This document shows, one piece after another, positions 25,818 through 35,755 of a stretch of DNA of 54,230 nt. The stretch lies in NCBI RefSeq assembly GCF_049720995.1, contig NZ_JBNASF010000010.1, forward strand, positions 1 through 54,230, read 5' to 3'. Each line of letters starts with the position of its first letter. Within the stretch, counting starts at the first letter, position 1. The stretch is from Methanothermobacter sp049720995 (GTDB taxonomy: Archaea; Methanobacteriota; Methanobacteria; Methanobacteriales; Methanothermobacteraceae). The position numbers were made by a program, and so were the translations under genes. The notes under the pieces are model-generated. The model did no database searches and was not told the DNA's origin. It saw nothing but the letters and a program-made list of their open reading frames with translations.

Positions 25818-27251
25818 ATGAACCAGGTTCAGGGGATTGTTAAGAACATTGGAGTTACAGGGCTTGGCCAGGTCATAACCGCATTCATGGCTTTTATTCT
25901 CATGATATACCTTGCAAGGTTCCTCGGAGAGGCGGATTTCGGTAAATACAACTTTGCATTATCCCTCACAACCCTCCTTGCAACATTCACGGATCTGGGA
26001 GTCAACCAGCTCCTTGTAAGGGAGATTGCACGTGAAAGGGATCAGTCAGATAGATACGTGAATAACGCTGTCCTCCTGAAGGTACCTCTCTCATTCCTCA
26101 CCATGGGCGTCATAGTGTCCATCTCATGGATCATGGGACTGGAGGGTGATATGAAGTTCATAGTATACTTATTCGGGGCTTACAATATCCTTCTCACCAT
26201 CTCAGGGACATACCTCTCACTCTTTCAGGCATGGGAGCGTATGGAGTACGTCACCCTCTTCCAGACTGTGGAGCGACTGTTTATAGTTGGACTGGGCCTT
26301 GCTGTCCTCTTAATGGGTTACGGGGTTATTGAGGTGGCGCTGGTCTACCTTATTGCAGGTTTTATTGACATTACTTTCTCAGCCCTCCTGAGCTTCAGAA
26401 AATTCATAAGACCATCCTTCAGGATAGAACCTGGCTTTCAAAAGGACCTGCTTGTTATGGGACTGCCCTTTGGACTTAATTCACTCTTCGCTGTATTCTT
26501 CTTCAAGATAGACAGTGTGATCCTGGGGCTTATGAAGGGTGATGTGGCTGTTGGTATCTACAATGCAGCCTACAACCCCCTTCTTAGCCTCAGTTCAATA
26601 GCCGCGGGTATGGTATCAGCTGCCATTTATCCTGTTATGTCAAGGTACTTCAGGGGTAACCGGGAGTTCCTCCATGACTTCACGGTTGTCTCCTCGAGGT
26701 ACCTTGTCATCATTGGCCTGCCCATTGCTGCAGGGTGTTTTGTCCTTGCAGATAGATTCATAGCCCTCTTCTATGGGGGTGGCTATGCTGCAGCTGCACT
26801 CCCCTTTCAGATCCTCGCCATCTTCATACCCATCAGGCTTGTGAGTACAATAACCGGTACCCTTTTAAGTTCAATCGACAGGCAGGGCTACAGGATGCTG
26901 GCTGTCGGTCTGAGCGCAGTCTTTAATATAATACTCAACATCATCCTGATACCCATCTACAGTTACATCGGAGCGAGTGTTGCCACTGTTGCATCGGAGT
27001 TTCTGCTCTATCTGCTCTTCCTCTTCTACATAGGCCGCCATTACAGGGAGCTTAAGATGCACGGCTCATTCATAAAGCCTGCGGCTGCAGCTGTAATAAT
27101 GGCCCTTGTGGTCTACGCAATCAGGGCCATGAACCTTGCCATCATAATATGTGTGGCATCAGCCATATACACTGCCGTCCTAATACTATTAGGGACCTTC
27201 AATGAGGATGACAAGATGCTATTCAGGAAACTTGTGGGGATGGATTCATGA
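25818..27251 (+). CDS. Polysaccharide flippase (MOP superfamily)
   Basis: A membrane protein of about 477 residues from the chosen start, with about 14 hydrophobic helices. The N-terminal pattern GQVITAFMAFILMIYLARFL and GEADFGKYNFA is typical of archaeal Wzx-like exporters. The ATG at 25818 is preferred over the upstream in-frame ATG at 25752: the extra 22 residues are hydrophilic and His/Gln-rich, unlike a family N-terminus, and AGAGTGAT precedes the later ATG. It is separated from the GT2 remnant by about 125 bases and may have its own promoter. Its stop overlaps the start of the FrhB-like gene by four bases. Confidence 0.87.
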   Translation: MNQVQGIVKNIGVTGLGQVITAFMAFILMIYLARFLGEADFGKYNFALSLTTLLATFTDLGVNQLLVREIARERDQSDRYVNNAVLLKVPLSFLTMGVIVSISWIMGLEGDMKFIVYLFGAYNILLTISGTYLSLFQAWERMEYVTLFQTVERLFIVGLGLAVLLMGYGVIEVALVYLIAGFIDITFSALLSFRKFIRPSFRIEPGFQKDLLVMGLPFGLNSLFAVFFFKIDSVILGLMKGDVAVGIYNAAYNPLLSLSSIAAGMVSAAIYPVMSRYFRGNREFLHDFTVVSSRYLVIIGLPIAAGCFVLADRFIALFYGGGYAAAALPFQILAIFIPIRLVSTITGTLLSSIDRQGYRMLAVGLSAVFNIILNIILIPIYSYIGASVATVASEFLLYLLFLFYIGRHYRELKMHGSFIKPAAAAVIMALVVYAIRAMNLAIIICVASAIYTAVLILLGTFNEDDKMLFRKLVGMDS

Positions 27252-28468
27252 GGAATGCTTCTGAAGTTGGGAAACTATGCACAGGATGCGGGACCTGCAT
27301 GGCCATCTGCCCGCCGGGAGTCATAAGAATGGAGATAAATCATGACAGGGGTGTTTATGAACCTGTCATCACAGGGGAGTGTGATGGGTGTGGATTATGC
27401 CTCCGGGCCTGCCCCGGCATCGAGGTGGACCTTGCTGACCTCAACATGAGGGTTTTCGGCAGGGAACCTGACGATCCTCTCCTCGGTAACTATGAGTCCT
27501 GCTATGTAGGCCATTCAAGGGATGATAAGATCAGGTATGATTCCTCATCTGGTGGTATGATAACCCAGATTCTCCTCTACCTGCTTGAGGAGGGCCTCAT
27601 CAACGGCGCCCTAGTGACCCGTATGAACCCTGAGAGACCCCTTGAACCGGAGCCATTCATCGCAAGGACACCCGAGGAGATCATAGAGTCAAGGGGATCC
27701 AAGTACTGCCCGGTACCGGCGAATGTTGCCCTCAGGGAGATAATTGATATCCCAGGACGGTATGCTGTTGTGGGTCTGCCGTGCCATATCCACGGGATAA
27801 GAAAGGCCCAGAAGTTCAACAAAAAATTACGTGAGAGAATAGTTTATCATCTGGGGATTGTCTGCAACCACACACCCACCTTTAAGGCGACACGGTTCCT
27901 CCTCGAGAGGGTGGGTGTTAAACTGGAGGATGTGCAAGATATACGCTACAGGGGGAATGGCTGGCCTGGCAGTTTGAGGGTTGAGACAGTATCAGGCGAT
28001 ATACTACTACTACCTGAATACTGGGGTTCAGGTTTTGGGCAATTATTCATGCCAGGGCGTTGCAGGATGTGCTGTGATCATATGGCTGAGCTATCAGACA
28101 TCTCATTCGCTGATCCATGGCTCAGTGAATTTGAAGATGAGAAGAGGGGAAGGACACTTGTAATACAGAGGAAAAATCCTGAAATCCTTCATAAGATCTT
28201 TGGAATATGCGAAATAGAACCCATAGAACCTCAAAAAGTGTTGTTGTCACAGATATATAACATTTACATGAAAAAGAAAGTTTATAAATTAAATAATAGC
28301 ATATACTATGGTAACTTTCCAGAAGTAGATTCTGTTGATAGAATCATTTTTAGATTTGATCCCCATCGTCTCAAAATTCCATTTAGCCTGAAAAGAAGAT
28401 ACGAATTTCTTTATTCAGTAATTGTATCCTTAAAAGCTAGGAAAGATTTTTTAGGATATTCCGAGTGA
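27248..28468 (+). CDS. FrhB-like flavin/iron-sulfur protein in glycan cluster
   Basis: A 406-residue member of the F420 hydrogenase/dehydrogenase beta-subunit family. Two [4Fe-4S] motifs lie at the N-terminus (CTGCGTCMAIC and CDGCGLCLRAC). The FrhB N- and C-terminal domains follow, with VGLPCHIHGIRKAQK and a further Cys cluster, CRMCCDH, then FADPW. Members bind FAD and use F420 or ferredoxin. It is coupled to the flippase (4-bp overlap) and its 3' end overlaps the convergent pyruvyltransferase-like gene by 18 bases. FrhB-like genes also occur beside polysaccharide pyruvyl transferases in other genomes. A redox step on a sugar or lipid carrier is therefore plausible. The last 90 codons become clearly AT-rich, from about 28200 on. 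Confidence 0.85.
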   Translation: MRNASEVGKLCTGCGTCMAICPPGVIRMEINHDRGVYEPVITGECDGCGLCLRACPGIEVDLADLNMRVFGREPDDPLLGNYESCYVGHSRDDKIRYDSSSGGMITQILLYLLEEGLINGALVTRMNPERPLEPEPFIARTPEEIIESRGSKYCPVPANVALREIIDIPGRYAVVGLPCHIHGIRKAQKFNKKLRERIVYHLGIVCNHTPTFKATRFLLERVGVKLEDVQDIRYRGNGWPGSLRVETVSGDILLLPEYWGSGFGQLFMPGRCRMCCDHMAELSDISFADPWLSEFEDEKRGRTLVIQRKNPEILHKIFGICEIEPIEPQKVLLSQIYNIYMKKKVYKLNNSIYYGNFPEVDSVDRIIFRFDPHRLKIPFSLKRRYEFLYSVIVSLKARKDFLGYSE

Positions 28469-29653
28469 TTCACATAGTTTCTTAACAAGCTCCCCATTTT
28501 TCAGTGCTCTCCTTTTAACTTCAGGGATAACCTTGTTAAGGTGTTTCTTTATCTCCTCCCTATTCTCCCATGCCTTTAATGTCTTCTCGATTAGGATTTC
28601 AGAGCTGAGATCATCCAGATCTATAACATAATCTTCTAGACCGATCATTTCACCTATGATACCATGCATCTTGTGGCTGTATGCTATCCCAACTGTCGGT
28701 ACAAACATGGATGTTGATGCAATTGTGGCATGCATCCTTGCCCCTATGAAAAGATCACAGCACCCTATTATGAATTTAAGTTCTTCTGGCCCGTATTCAT
28801 CACTTATTAACAAAATCCTATCTGAATCAAAATGTCCATAAATTTTAGATAAAACCTTAAGATCAGAATCATCCCCATAAACGTGAGGTATAAGTAATAT
28901 AGTGCCATCAAAATGTTTAAGGAAAAACTCAACTGATTTTATCGATATTTTCTCAATATCAAGATCTTTAGCAAAATTTGAGATTAATGGACTTACATTA
29001 AATCCTATCAATGGTTGGTTAAATTTCTCTTTTTGAAAGTTCTTTGGAGGACGTGAATCTAACAAAAATGCCGAATCTGCAGTTAAATAATAATTTTTTG
29101 ATTTTAAATTCTCATTAAGATATTCATAAGATTTGAACTCCCTTACTAATATCAATGAAGATCTTTCAAGTACGTAATTTAACATGTATTTTACCAGAGG
29201 GCTCTTATGATAACCTAAGCTTTCAGAGTATAAGACAACTGGTTTATCTAAAAAAAGGGCATATAAAATATTGATCAAAGTTATGATACTTGCTCTTCCG
29301 TATTCACCTGAGAGATGATCACCACCACTATTAATGATAATATCCATAGAATTAATATATTCTAAAAATTCGTTGTTAAATCTAGTTATATTGAAATTCT
29401 TAAACAAAATAATCTTTAAAATTGTAAACAAAGATTCAAAAACCTTTAAAGGTTTTTTTAAGGACATTGGAAAATATGGATTAGTTATAATAGGGTAATA
29501 CACCCCCTCAACTTTAATTTTATCATCAGTTACACCCAACAGGAAAAATGTGGAATCTCCTACAAAATATTTTATAGTGCTCATAGTAGATTTCAATAAG
29601 GCCTCGTTTCCTTTATTCATTCGATTAGCACCTAAAATCAGAAATTTTACCAT
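28451..29653 (-). CDS. Polysaccharide pyruvyl transferase family protein
   Basis: A 400-residue protein. GANRMNKGNEALL near the N-terminus, NSGGDHLSG, VVLYSESLGY and the C-terminal GARMHATIAS with VPTVGIAYSHKMHGI are hallmarks of the CsaB/WcaK-type polysaccharide pyruvyl transferase family. Such enzymes add pyruvate ketals to glycans, though the family is broad. The gene is markedly AT-rich compared with most of the window, suggesting recent transfer. It is the last gene of the minus-strand glycan block and converges on the FrhB-like gene with an 18-bp overlap of their 3' ends. Confidence 0.85.
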   Translation of the reverse strand: MVKFLILGANRMNKGNEALLKSTMSTIKYFVGDSTFFLLGVTDDKIKVEGVYYPIITNPYFPMSLKKPLKVFESLFTILKIILFKNFNITRFNNEFLEYINSMDIIINSGGDHLSGEYGRASIITLINILYALFLDKPVVLYSESLGYHKSPLVKYMLNYVLERSSLILVREFKSYEYLNENLKSKNYYLTADSAFLLDSRPPKNFQKEKFNQPLIGFNVSPLISNFAKDLDIEKISIKSVEFFLKHFDGTILLIPHVYGDDSDLKVLSKIYGHFDSDRILLISDEYGPEELKFIIGCCDLFIGARMHATIASTSMFVPTVGIAYSHKMHGIIGEMIGLEDYVIDLDDLSSEILIEKTLKAWENREEIKKHLNKVIPEVKRRALKNGELVKKLCESLGIS

Positions 29654-29686
29654 TTTTTCACCGATTTCTATAAATTGAACAGATGA

Positions 29687-31780
29687 TCATGTGAAAAATA
29701 TCTCTGACCCTCCGTTATCATAAACTAATGTCCTGTTCTCAAACATATTTTCATAATTAGATATAGGTTTTACATTGTCATTTATAATAATTCTATTTAC
29801 CTTTTTTGGAGGTTTAAGGGGATAGTCAATAAATACTATGCCCTTATTTACGTTGACATATCTAAGGTAAATGTATCCCTCCCTAAACCTTCCATCCTTG
29901 AAGTCCTTGAAGTAATCTATGTTCAGTTTTGGCGTAGGATAGCATCCATCTAATATCCTTGAATAACCGAATGCATCGGTATTGATAGTAACATTCTTAC
30001 CATGAACCGAAAGCCACTTTGCACCGGTAACCTCACTGATGTAGATAAATGACTCATAGCGCCTTTCACCTTCACTGTCATAGGCATAGGAGTATGGTAT
30101 ACCTCCAATATGATAGTTTAGGTACGTCACAGAGGAGAATAGAAGTATGAGAATAAACACAGTTATTGGAATCCTAAAACGGGCCTTTCCGGTTAATCCA
30201 AGCACGCCTTTTATGCCAATGACAAAAAATGGTGCGAGAATCACAAGTAACTGTGTGAAAAGCCTTATGCCACCATAGCCTTTGGATACAAATGGAAGAA
30301 TTATGAATGATGAAAGCATTGACAGTGAGATAATTGCAGCGGCTAGGTATTCCCTACTCATCTCACCTCTTCTGAAAACTATGCTTAAAAAGCCCACGCC
30401 GATAATTAAGAAGACAGTGTCATGCACAGCTACACTTAAAAAGTTGGGAATGTTAGCTATACCGATTCCAACAACTGACTGCTCCGCATTGTTTCTCATG
30501 TCAGCAGAGAAGAAATCCGCCATGCTTGAAAATGTATCCCTAAAGAATCCAACCGCGTCATGGAATGGGGCCCCGGTTGACTGCGCATACCATGCAAAGA
30601 TAACCGCGAAGAACAGGACTGCAACTGATAAACCAAAGAAGTAACTCCTCTCAGGCTTCCCAATGGAAAACCTCCCAATAACCCATACAATGGGTGGGAT
30701 GAAGAAGGCAAGTATAGCAAAGACATAAGCTGTGGTGTAATGTGAGAAAATCGTTCCGATCATGAAAATTATAAACAGAATCTTCTTATCAATCTCCCTT
30801 AGACTGGATGTTAAAACCATGATGGCAAGGGAGAAGAAAACCAGGGCTATCAGCTGCCTGCACCATCCAAGAATGTAGATGAATGAAAACTGGAATATGA
30901 AAAGAAGTCCCGCATAGAAGGCCATTGTCCTATCCTTCAGTATTCTCTCACTTATAAGATAAACTGCAGGTGGCATCACAGCTCCAATGAATCCATAGTA
31001 AAATTTGAATATGTACACAGCAGGAACATTCAGTATTATTTTATAGATAGCGGGGAGTATTGTAACACTGAGACAGGCGTTGTATGCATTGTTAATCGAA
31101 CCAGAGGGGCTCCAGTGCCCATTGAGCAGAACACTCCGGAAGAGGAAAAATTCTCTATGTATATCTCTTCCTATGAGGTAATTTGATGGCAATCCATTCA
31201 TGATGAGGAGAGAGAGACCAAGATTGAATAGTACAATGGAATATGTGGAATGATGCAGTTTATCCCTCAGTATAGTCAGAATCACCATGTAAACAGGTAT
31301 TGCAAGTAGAATCCCAAGAAGAACCTTGTTAATCGAATATGTATTCATGAGATAGGAACCGATCACCGTTAAAACGGGGAGTGTGAATGAGAAAAGTGCC
31401 GGTGAAATGAGAGTATCATCAAATTTTATATTGGGGGTTACTGGTAGAGTACCCTTCCTATAATAAGCTGCAAGGAGAATCCCAAGAAGTAAATTCAGAG
31501 CGACGATGAGTGACAAAAGCGATACAGGTCTTTTTATGAGGGGGTATGTCATATTAACCATCAGGCCCGTGAAGATCAGTAATGCGAGGCTCATGCCGAC
31601 CGAGAGTAAAGACTCCTCAAGCAATCCAAGGTCAAGTTTCATGATCCTCAAAACAAGGTATCCTGGGATGATGGAAAAAAATATGAAGGGAAGGGACTGC
31701 CTCAGTATTGGGATATTAACCAGAACAGCCAGATCTGTTAATAAAAGCAGTAAGATAATATATGTGACGTCGCGCCTCAT
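29687..31780 (-). CDS. Large multi-pass membrane protein (DUF2206-like)
   Basis: A 697-residue protein with about 14-16 hydrophobic helices in residues 1-570, then a soluble C-terminal domain of about 120 residues. The N-terminus (FIFFSIIPGYLVLRIMKLDL) and overall layout resemble DUF2206 proteins of methanogens. These have the general shape of GT-C glycosyltransferases or polymerases, but the activity is unproven. It lies between a GT4 gene (24 bases away) and the pyruvyltransferase-like gene (33 bases away), so it is probably co-transcribed and acts in glycan assembly at the membrane. Confidence 0.75.
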   Translation of the reverse strand: MRRDVTYIILLLLLTDLAVLVNIPILRQSLPFIFFSIIPGYLVLRIMKLDLGLLEESLLSVGMSLALLIFTGLMVNMTYPLIKRPVSLLSLIVALNLLLGILLAAYYRKGTLPVTPNIKFDDTLISPALFSFTLPVLTVIGSYLMNTYSINKVLLGILLAIPVYMVILTILRDKLHHSTYSIVLFNLGLSLLIMNGLPSNYLIGRDIHREFFLFRSVLLNGHWSPSGSINNAYNACLSVTILPAIYKIILNVPAVYIFKFYYGFIGAVMPPAVYLISERILKDRTMAFYAGLLFIFQFSFIYILGWCRQLIALVFFSLAIMVLTSSLREIDKKILFIIFMIGTIFSHYTTAYVFAILAFFIPPIVWVIGRFSIGKPERSYFFGLSVAVLFFAVIFAWYAQSTGAPFHDAVGFFRDTFSSMADFFSADMRNNAEQSVVGIGIANIPNFLSVAVHDTVFLIIGVGFLSIVFRRGEMSREYLAAAIISLSMLSSFIILPFVSKGYGGIRLFTQLLVILAPFFVIGIKGVLGLTGKARFRIPITVFILILLFSSVTYLNYHIGGIPYSYAYDSEGERRYESFIYISEVTGAKWLSVHGKNVTINTDAFGYSRILDGCYPTPKLNIDYFKDFKDGRFREGYIYLRYVNVNKGIVFIDYPLKPPKKVNRIIINDNVKPISNYENMFENRTLVYDNGGSEIFFT

Positions 31781-31803
31781 CTAAATCCCTTTACTTTTCC
31801 TTG

Positions 31804-33003
31804 TTAATGGCTTGAAGACCATTCCATATAAACTCTGTAGATGTCCAGGAGCTGATCAATTATCATGTCAATATCATATAATGAAGTGGATTCATATGCT
31901 CCGGTTTCAAGTTCACTGAGAATAGATGGATCATTCAGAATTTTCTTAATTAAAATGCAGAGCTCATGAGAATTCCCCGGTTCAAAAAGGAACCCGTTGT
32001 AACCATCCTTCACAAGTTCAGGAATGCCTCCAATTCTACTTGCAATTACAGGTGTTGAGTTAATGAAGCTTTCAAGAATTACCATGCCAAAAGCTTCATA
32101 CCATATAGACGGTAAAATCGTCAGATTAGCCATCCTGTAAAGACTCTCCAGTTCATCACCTGTAAGAAAGCCGTGGAATATTATTCTATCATCACCTTTA
32201 GCAAGTTTTCTGATTTCATCCTCCATTGGCCCCTTCCCGGCGATGTGAAGTCTTAAATTGTCACCTTCAACTTTTCTGAAGCTTTTTATAAGGATGTCAG
32301 GTCCCTTATGTTTTGATAGGGAACCCACAAACAGGATATCGATGACATCATAAGTTTTTTCACATGGCTTCCGTTCTCCCTCTATGGGATTGGGAAGCAC
32401 AATCTTCTCTGCATCCCTGAAGAGACCCTCAGATTCGAGTTTGTCCAGCACGAATTTTGAGGGTGCTGTTACAGCATCCGCCTTATCCGAGATTATGGTT
32501 TTCTGTATCTTATTATATGAACTGCAAGCTATGTTTCTACCATGGCATATTTCACTTTTTCCATTAAGAAGGTTGCTCCTCAAACAGATTGGTGAATAAT
32601 CATGTGCCGTGAAAACCAGTGGTATTCCCGAGTCCTTCACCGCCTTGAATGATAGTGGAGAGAGACCCTTGAAGTTATGCATATGCACGATATCCGGGGA
32701 CTCGGCTTCAAGTATCCTTCTTATTTTCCTATATGCTTCAACATTAAGGAGGTCTACTACCTGCCAGAGCAACCTTTTTGATATGTGCTGTGAAGTGAAT
32801 TCCAGTAAGAAGTATAGATTTAGCTTTAGCCTGTAAATTTTTATATTCCCCAAATCCTCGATTTTTGTTTCCCTGCCAGTAGTTATGATAATAACCTCAT
32901 GGCCTCTTTTTATCAGTTCAGTGGCAATATTTTTGACGACAATTTCAGCGCCACCCATTATTTCTGGAGGATAAAGGCTTGAAATGAAGACTATCTTCAT
33001 CAT
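31804..33003 (-). CDS. GT4 glycosyltransferase
   Basis: A 399-residue GT-B enzyme. The N-terminal domain begins IVFISSLYPPEIMGGAE and includes PLVFTAHDYSPIC. The C-terminal nucleotide-sugar domain has ILFVGSLSKHKGPD and the E-x7-E region PSIWYEAFGMVILE, with GGIPELVKDG after it. It retains a family-typical Cys/His stretch (CLRSNLL, CHGRNIAC) often seen in subgroups of archaeal GT4 proteins. Its ATG overlaps the stop of the truncated GT gene upstream, so translation is coupled. The donor and acceptor cannot be deduced. Confidence 0.88.
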   Translation of the reverse strand: MMKIVFISSLYPPEIMGGAEIVVKNIATELIKRGHEVIIITTGRETKIEDLGNIKIYRLKLNLYFLLEFTSQHISKRLLWQVVDLLNVEAYRKIRRILEAESPDIVHMHNFKGLSPLSFKAVKDSGIPLVFTAHDYSPICLRSNLLNGKSEICHGRNIACSSYNKIQKTIISDKADAVTAPSKFVLDKLESEGLFRDAEKIVLPNPIEGERKPCEKTYDVIDILFVGSLSKHKGPDILIKSFRKVEGDNLRLHIAGKGPMEDEIRKLAKGDDRIIFHGFLTGDELESLYRMANLTILPSIWYEAFGMVILESFINSTPVIASRIGGIPELVKDGYNGFLFEPGNSHELCILIKKILNDPSILSELETGAYESTSLYDIDMIIDQLLDIYRVYMEWSSSH

Positions 33004-33443
33004 TCATCCCCCAACTCTCTTGTAATAGCAGGATTGAGTCTATCCGCATCAAATACAATAGCCGGCCGGGAAATTGTGTTGAAATCCAAATTTCTGAATC
33101 TTACCTCTCTAAGAGGTGCATGGACAATAACGTCCTTCCTGAAAAATTTAATAAATCTCAGTGAGGTCACTGAAAAAGCTGATTTCATCATTGAAATAAC
33201 TGATCCTGACCCCGCAAACAGGTTCAGAAGTTTCAGTATTATGACACTGATAAGGGATGAACCACTCACATGATGCACAGCTGATGGCCTGAGATCTCCC
33301 CGGAACTTGAGGGAAAGGATATCCCATGGATTAAGTTTCAGGACCTCATTTTCCCTGGAGAGATGTTCATATAAATAGAAAGCCGTTTTTCTCATCGCCT
33401 TATCAGGTTCAACGTCAAATTCACCGATTAAACCTATCCTCAT
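33000..33443 (-). pseudogene. Truncated GT4 glycosyltransferase (N-terminal domain only)
   Basis: A 147-residue frame resembling the N-terminal Rossmann domain of GT4 proteins (MRIGLIGEFDVEPDKAMRKT, and VHHVSGSSL). It ends near FDADRLNPAI, the point where the linker normally leads into the nucleotide-sugar domain. That second domain is absent. The frame overlaps both neighbours by four bases. It is either a degraded gene preserved by translational coupling or a domain that works with another transferase; degradation is more likely. Confidence 0.65.
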
Positions 33444-34591
33444 GAGATTACCTCTTCAAAGACCCTCTCTGTCATCCTTGCTGATTTATCCCATGTGTAA
33501 TTTTCCATGACCATTCTCCTGCCATTTGATCCCATCCTTGCAGCAAGCTCCTCATCCTCGAGGATGCGGGTTATTGCATCGGCCAGTGCCACTGGATCTC
33601 CAGGGGGTACAAGGATCCCTGTTTCACCATCCCTTATAACATATTTTATCCCACCAACCTTTGAACCTATAACGGGCGTGCCACAAGCATTTGCCTCAAT
33701 TAGGACCATTCCAAAACCTTCAGCAATCGTCAGCGTGGGAAGTACAAGAATATCTGATGTTCTGTATAGATCTATGAGCTGATTCTCAGACACAAAACCC
33801 ATGAATACTGCTTTATCAGCTATACTTAGAGATTCTGCAAGTTTTCTGTATTCAGGTATCATGTCTCCGCTTCCAGCAAGTACAAGGTAGTTATCTTCAT
33901 CCTCGATCTTGCTAAATGCTCTGAGGAGGACGTCAACGCCTTTATGTCTATGGCCCCTGTTCATTGCACCCACGAAAAGCACAATTTTAGAATCTTCAGG
34001 TATCCCATATTTTTCTCTCAGGTTACTATTGCCAGGTTTATATGTTTCTGGATCAACAGCTGGCGGAATCAATTCTATCAAGTCATAATATCCTCTGAGA
34101 ATAGTTGACTCCTTGTAAACATATGGCGAAGGGGTTATTATTCTTGCAGAAAGCTTGAGTGTCAATTTCATTAGAGAGTTGTTGTAAGCTCGGGAAGCCA
34201 GTTTCAGCAAACCTGAATCCTTTACCACGTCATTATGATATGTGAGGACAAATGGCGTATCATTTCTCTTAGCTGCAATGGCAGCCATATCTGCCAAAAA
34301 AGGCACAGGCATGTGTGCATTAACGAGATGAATTTTTTCATCCAAGATCTTATCTGAAACTTCCCTAAAAATTCTTAAATTTAGTGGTGTATTTGATATT
34401 GAAGCTCTATTTTTCAATCTAAAAACCCTTATGCCATGAAGGGACTCTTCATAATCCTCTTTGTCTGTTGTAATCACTGTAACTTTATGCCCCCTCTCAA
34501 CAAGACCTTTTGAGATATTATATGTGTAGTGTTCGACTCCCCCACTCTTTGGAGGAAAATATGGTGTTATTATTAGAACCCTCATCTTCAT
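33440..34591 (-). CDS. GT4 glycosyltransferase
   Basis: A 383-residue GT-B enzyme. VLIITPYFPPKSGGVEHYTYN opens the N-terminal domain (quoted in part), PFVLTYHNDV lies mid-domain, IPPAVDPETYKP forms the inter-domain linker, and LFVGAMNRGHRHKGVD starts the nucleotide-sugar domain. EGFGMVLIEANACGTPVIG contains the conserved E-x7-E. Full length for the family. ATG 34591 overlaps the end of the upstream GT4 gene by four bases, and a second ATG at 34585 would give the more usual N-terminus MRVLII. Confidence 0.9.
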   Translation of the reverse strand: MKMRVLIITPYFPPKSGGVEHYTYNISKGLVERGHKVTVITTDKEDYEESLHGIRVFRLKNRASISNTPLNLRIFREVSDKILDEKIHLVNAHMPVPFLADMAAIAAKRNDTPFVLTYHNDVVKDSGLLKLASRAYNNSLMKLTLKLSARIITPSPYVYKESTILRGYYDLIELIPPAVDPETYKPGNSNLREKYGIPEDSKIVLFVGAMNRGHRHKGVDVLLRAFSKIEDEDNYLVLAGSGDMIPEYRKLAESLSIADKAVFMGFVSENQLIDLYRTSDILVLPTLTIAEGFGMVLIEANACGTPVIGSKVGGIKYVIRDGETGILVPPGDPVALADAITRILEDEELAARMGSNGRRMVMENYTWDKSARMTERVFEEVIS

Positions 34592-35718
34592 CCCTCAATA
34601 ACTGAATTATAAACGGATATCAATCTATCAACATTTTTTGACCAGCTGAACCTTTTTGAGTCTTCTCTAGCATTTAATGACATTTTCCTAAGTAAATCCT
34701 CGTTTTTACTAAGGATATCTATTTTTTCAATCATTTCATCAACATTTTCAACGACAAATCCCGTTACTCCATTTCTTATCATCCCAGCATGACCCCCACT
34801 GTTCTTTACTATTATGGGCAAACCTGAAGCCAGAGCCTCAAGCATCACTAAAGGTGACGATGCCTCACCCCCTCTTGATGGAAATATAAAAACATCAGAA
34901 TCTTTATAATGATCTTTCAGAACGTTCTTGTCTGATATCGAGCCTTTCAGTATTATATTTTGGATATTCTCCTTGGCAATTAAATTTTTTATTTCATTGA
35001 ACCTAGGTCCGTCCCCAATACAAATAAAAGTACATTTATTTAATTTCTTTGCTAAAGACACAATATAATCCACGCCCTTCTTATATGTAAATCTTCCTAC
35101 AAATAGAACCTTAAAATTTCTGGCCTTTGAGTTACCCGAAGAAGGCGTGAAAAACGTTGTATCAACAGCATTCGAAAATGACAATGATTCTCTTTCAAAC
35201 TTTTCAAGGATATATTCTCTTATTTCAGAGCCAAGTGATAGTATTTTAAGCGAATTTTTAACAACGTATGATGACAATTTTTCATTAAAATTAAATAAAA
35301 TATTATATAAAGGACTTTCGTATTTTATACAACCTGTATGTACAGTTAAGATAATAGGCTTGTTAAATTTTTTTGCAACTTTAGTGGCTAAAATGGATGA
35401 AAGATAATATCTATCATGAACATGAACCAGATCAACATATTGACAAAGGTCCTTCAAAATGCTTCTTAATTCAAAGATGTTGAATATCGGCTGCGGAATA
35501 TCAAAATTTTTATATAAAAAGCTGCTAGCAGACACTCTATAAACCATTATCCCATCAATTTTTTCTTTTTTCTTTAATTTTTCATTATTACCAATATCGC
35601 TTGTAACAACCCATACATCATGACCTCTTTCAACAAGACCTTTGGCTTGTTGAAAAGCCACTTCCTCCAGACCGCCGATGAAGGGATAAAAACAGTGGGA
35701 AACAATCAATACTCTCAT
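34588..35718 (-). CDS. GT4 glycosyltransferase, AT-rich
   Basis: A 376-residue GT-B enzyme. VLIVSHCFYPFIGGLEEVAF opens the protein, ILTVHTGCIKY lies mid-domain, LFVGRFTYKKGVDYI begins the second domain, and PSRGGEASSPLVMLEALASG carries the E-x7-E region. Codons are strongly AT-rich, unlike the GT4 gene downstream, so this gene was probably acquired separately. The stop overlaps the next start by four bases. A gap of about 40 bases separates it from the truncated GT2 gene upstream. Confidence 0.88.
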   Translation of the reverse strand: MRVLIVSHCFYPFIGGLEEVAFQQAKGLVERGHDVWVVTSDIGNNEKLKKKEKIDGIMVYRVSASSFLYKNFDIPQPIFNIFELRSILKDLCQYVDLVHVHDRYYLSSILATKVAKKFNKPIILTVHTGCIKYESPLYNILFNFNEKLSSYVVKNSLKILSLGSEIREYILEKFERESLSFSNAVDTTFFTPSSGNSKARNFKVLFVGRFTYKKGVDYIVSLAKKLNKCTFICIGDGPRFNEIKNLIAKENIQNIILKGSISDKNVLKDHYKDSDVFIFPSRGGEASSPLVMLEALASGLPIIVKNSGGHAGMIRNGVTGFVVENVDEMIEKIDILSKNEDLLRKMSLNAREDSKRFSWSKNVDRLISVYNSVIEG

Positions 35719-35755
35719 AGAATCTCCATAGAACTTTTAATTTAAGACGATATTC

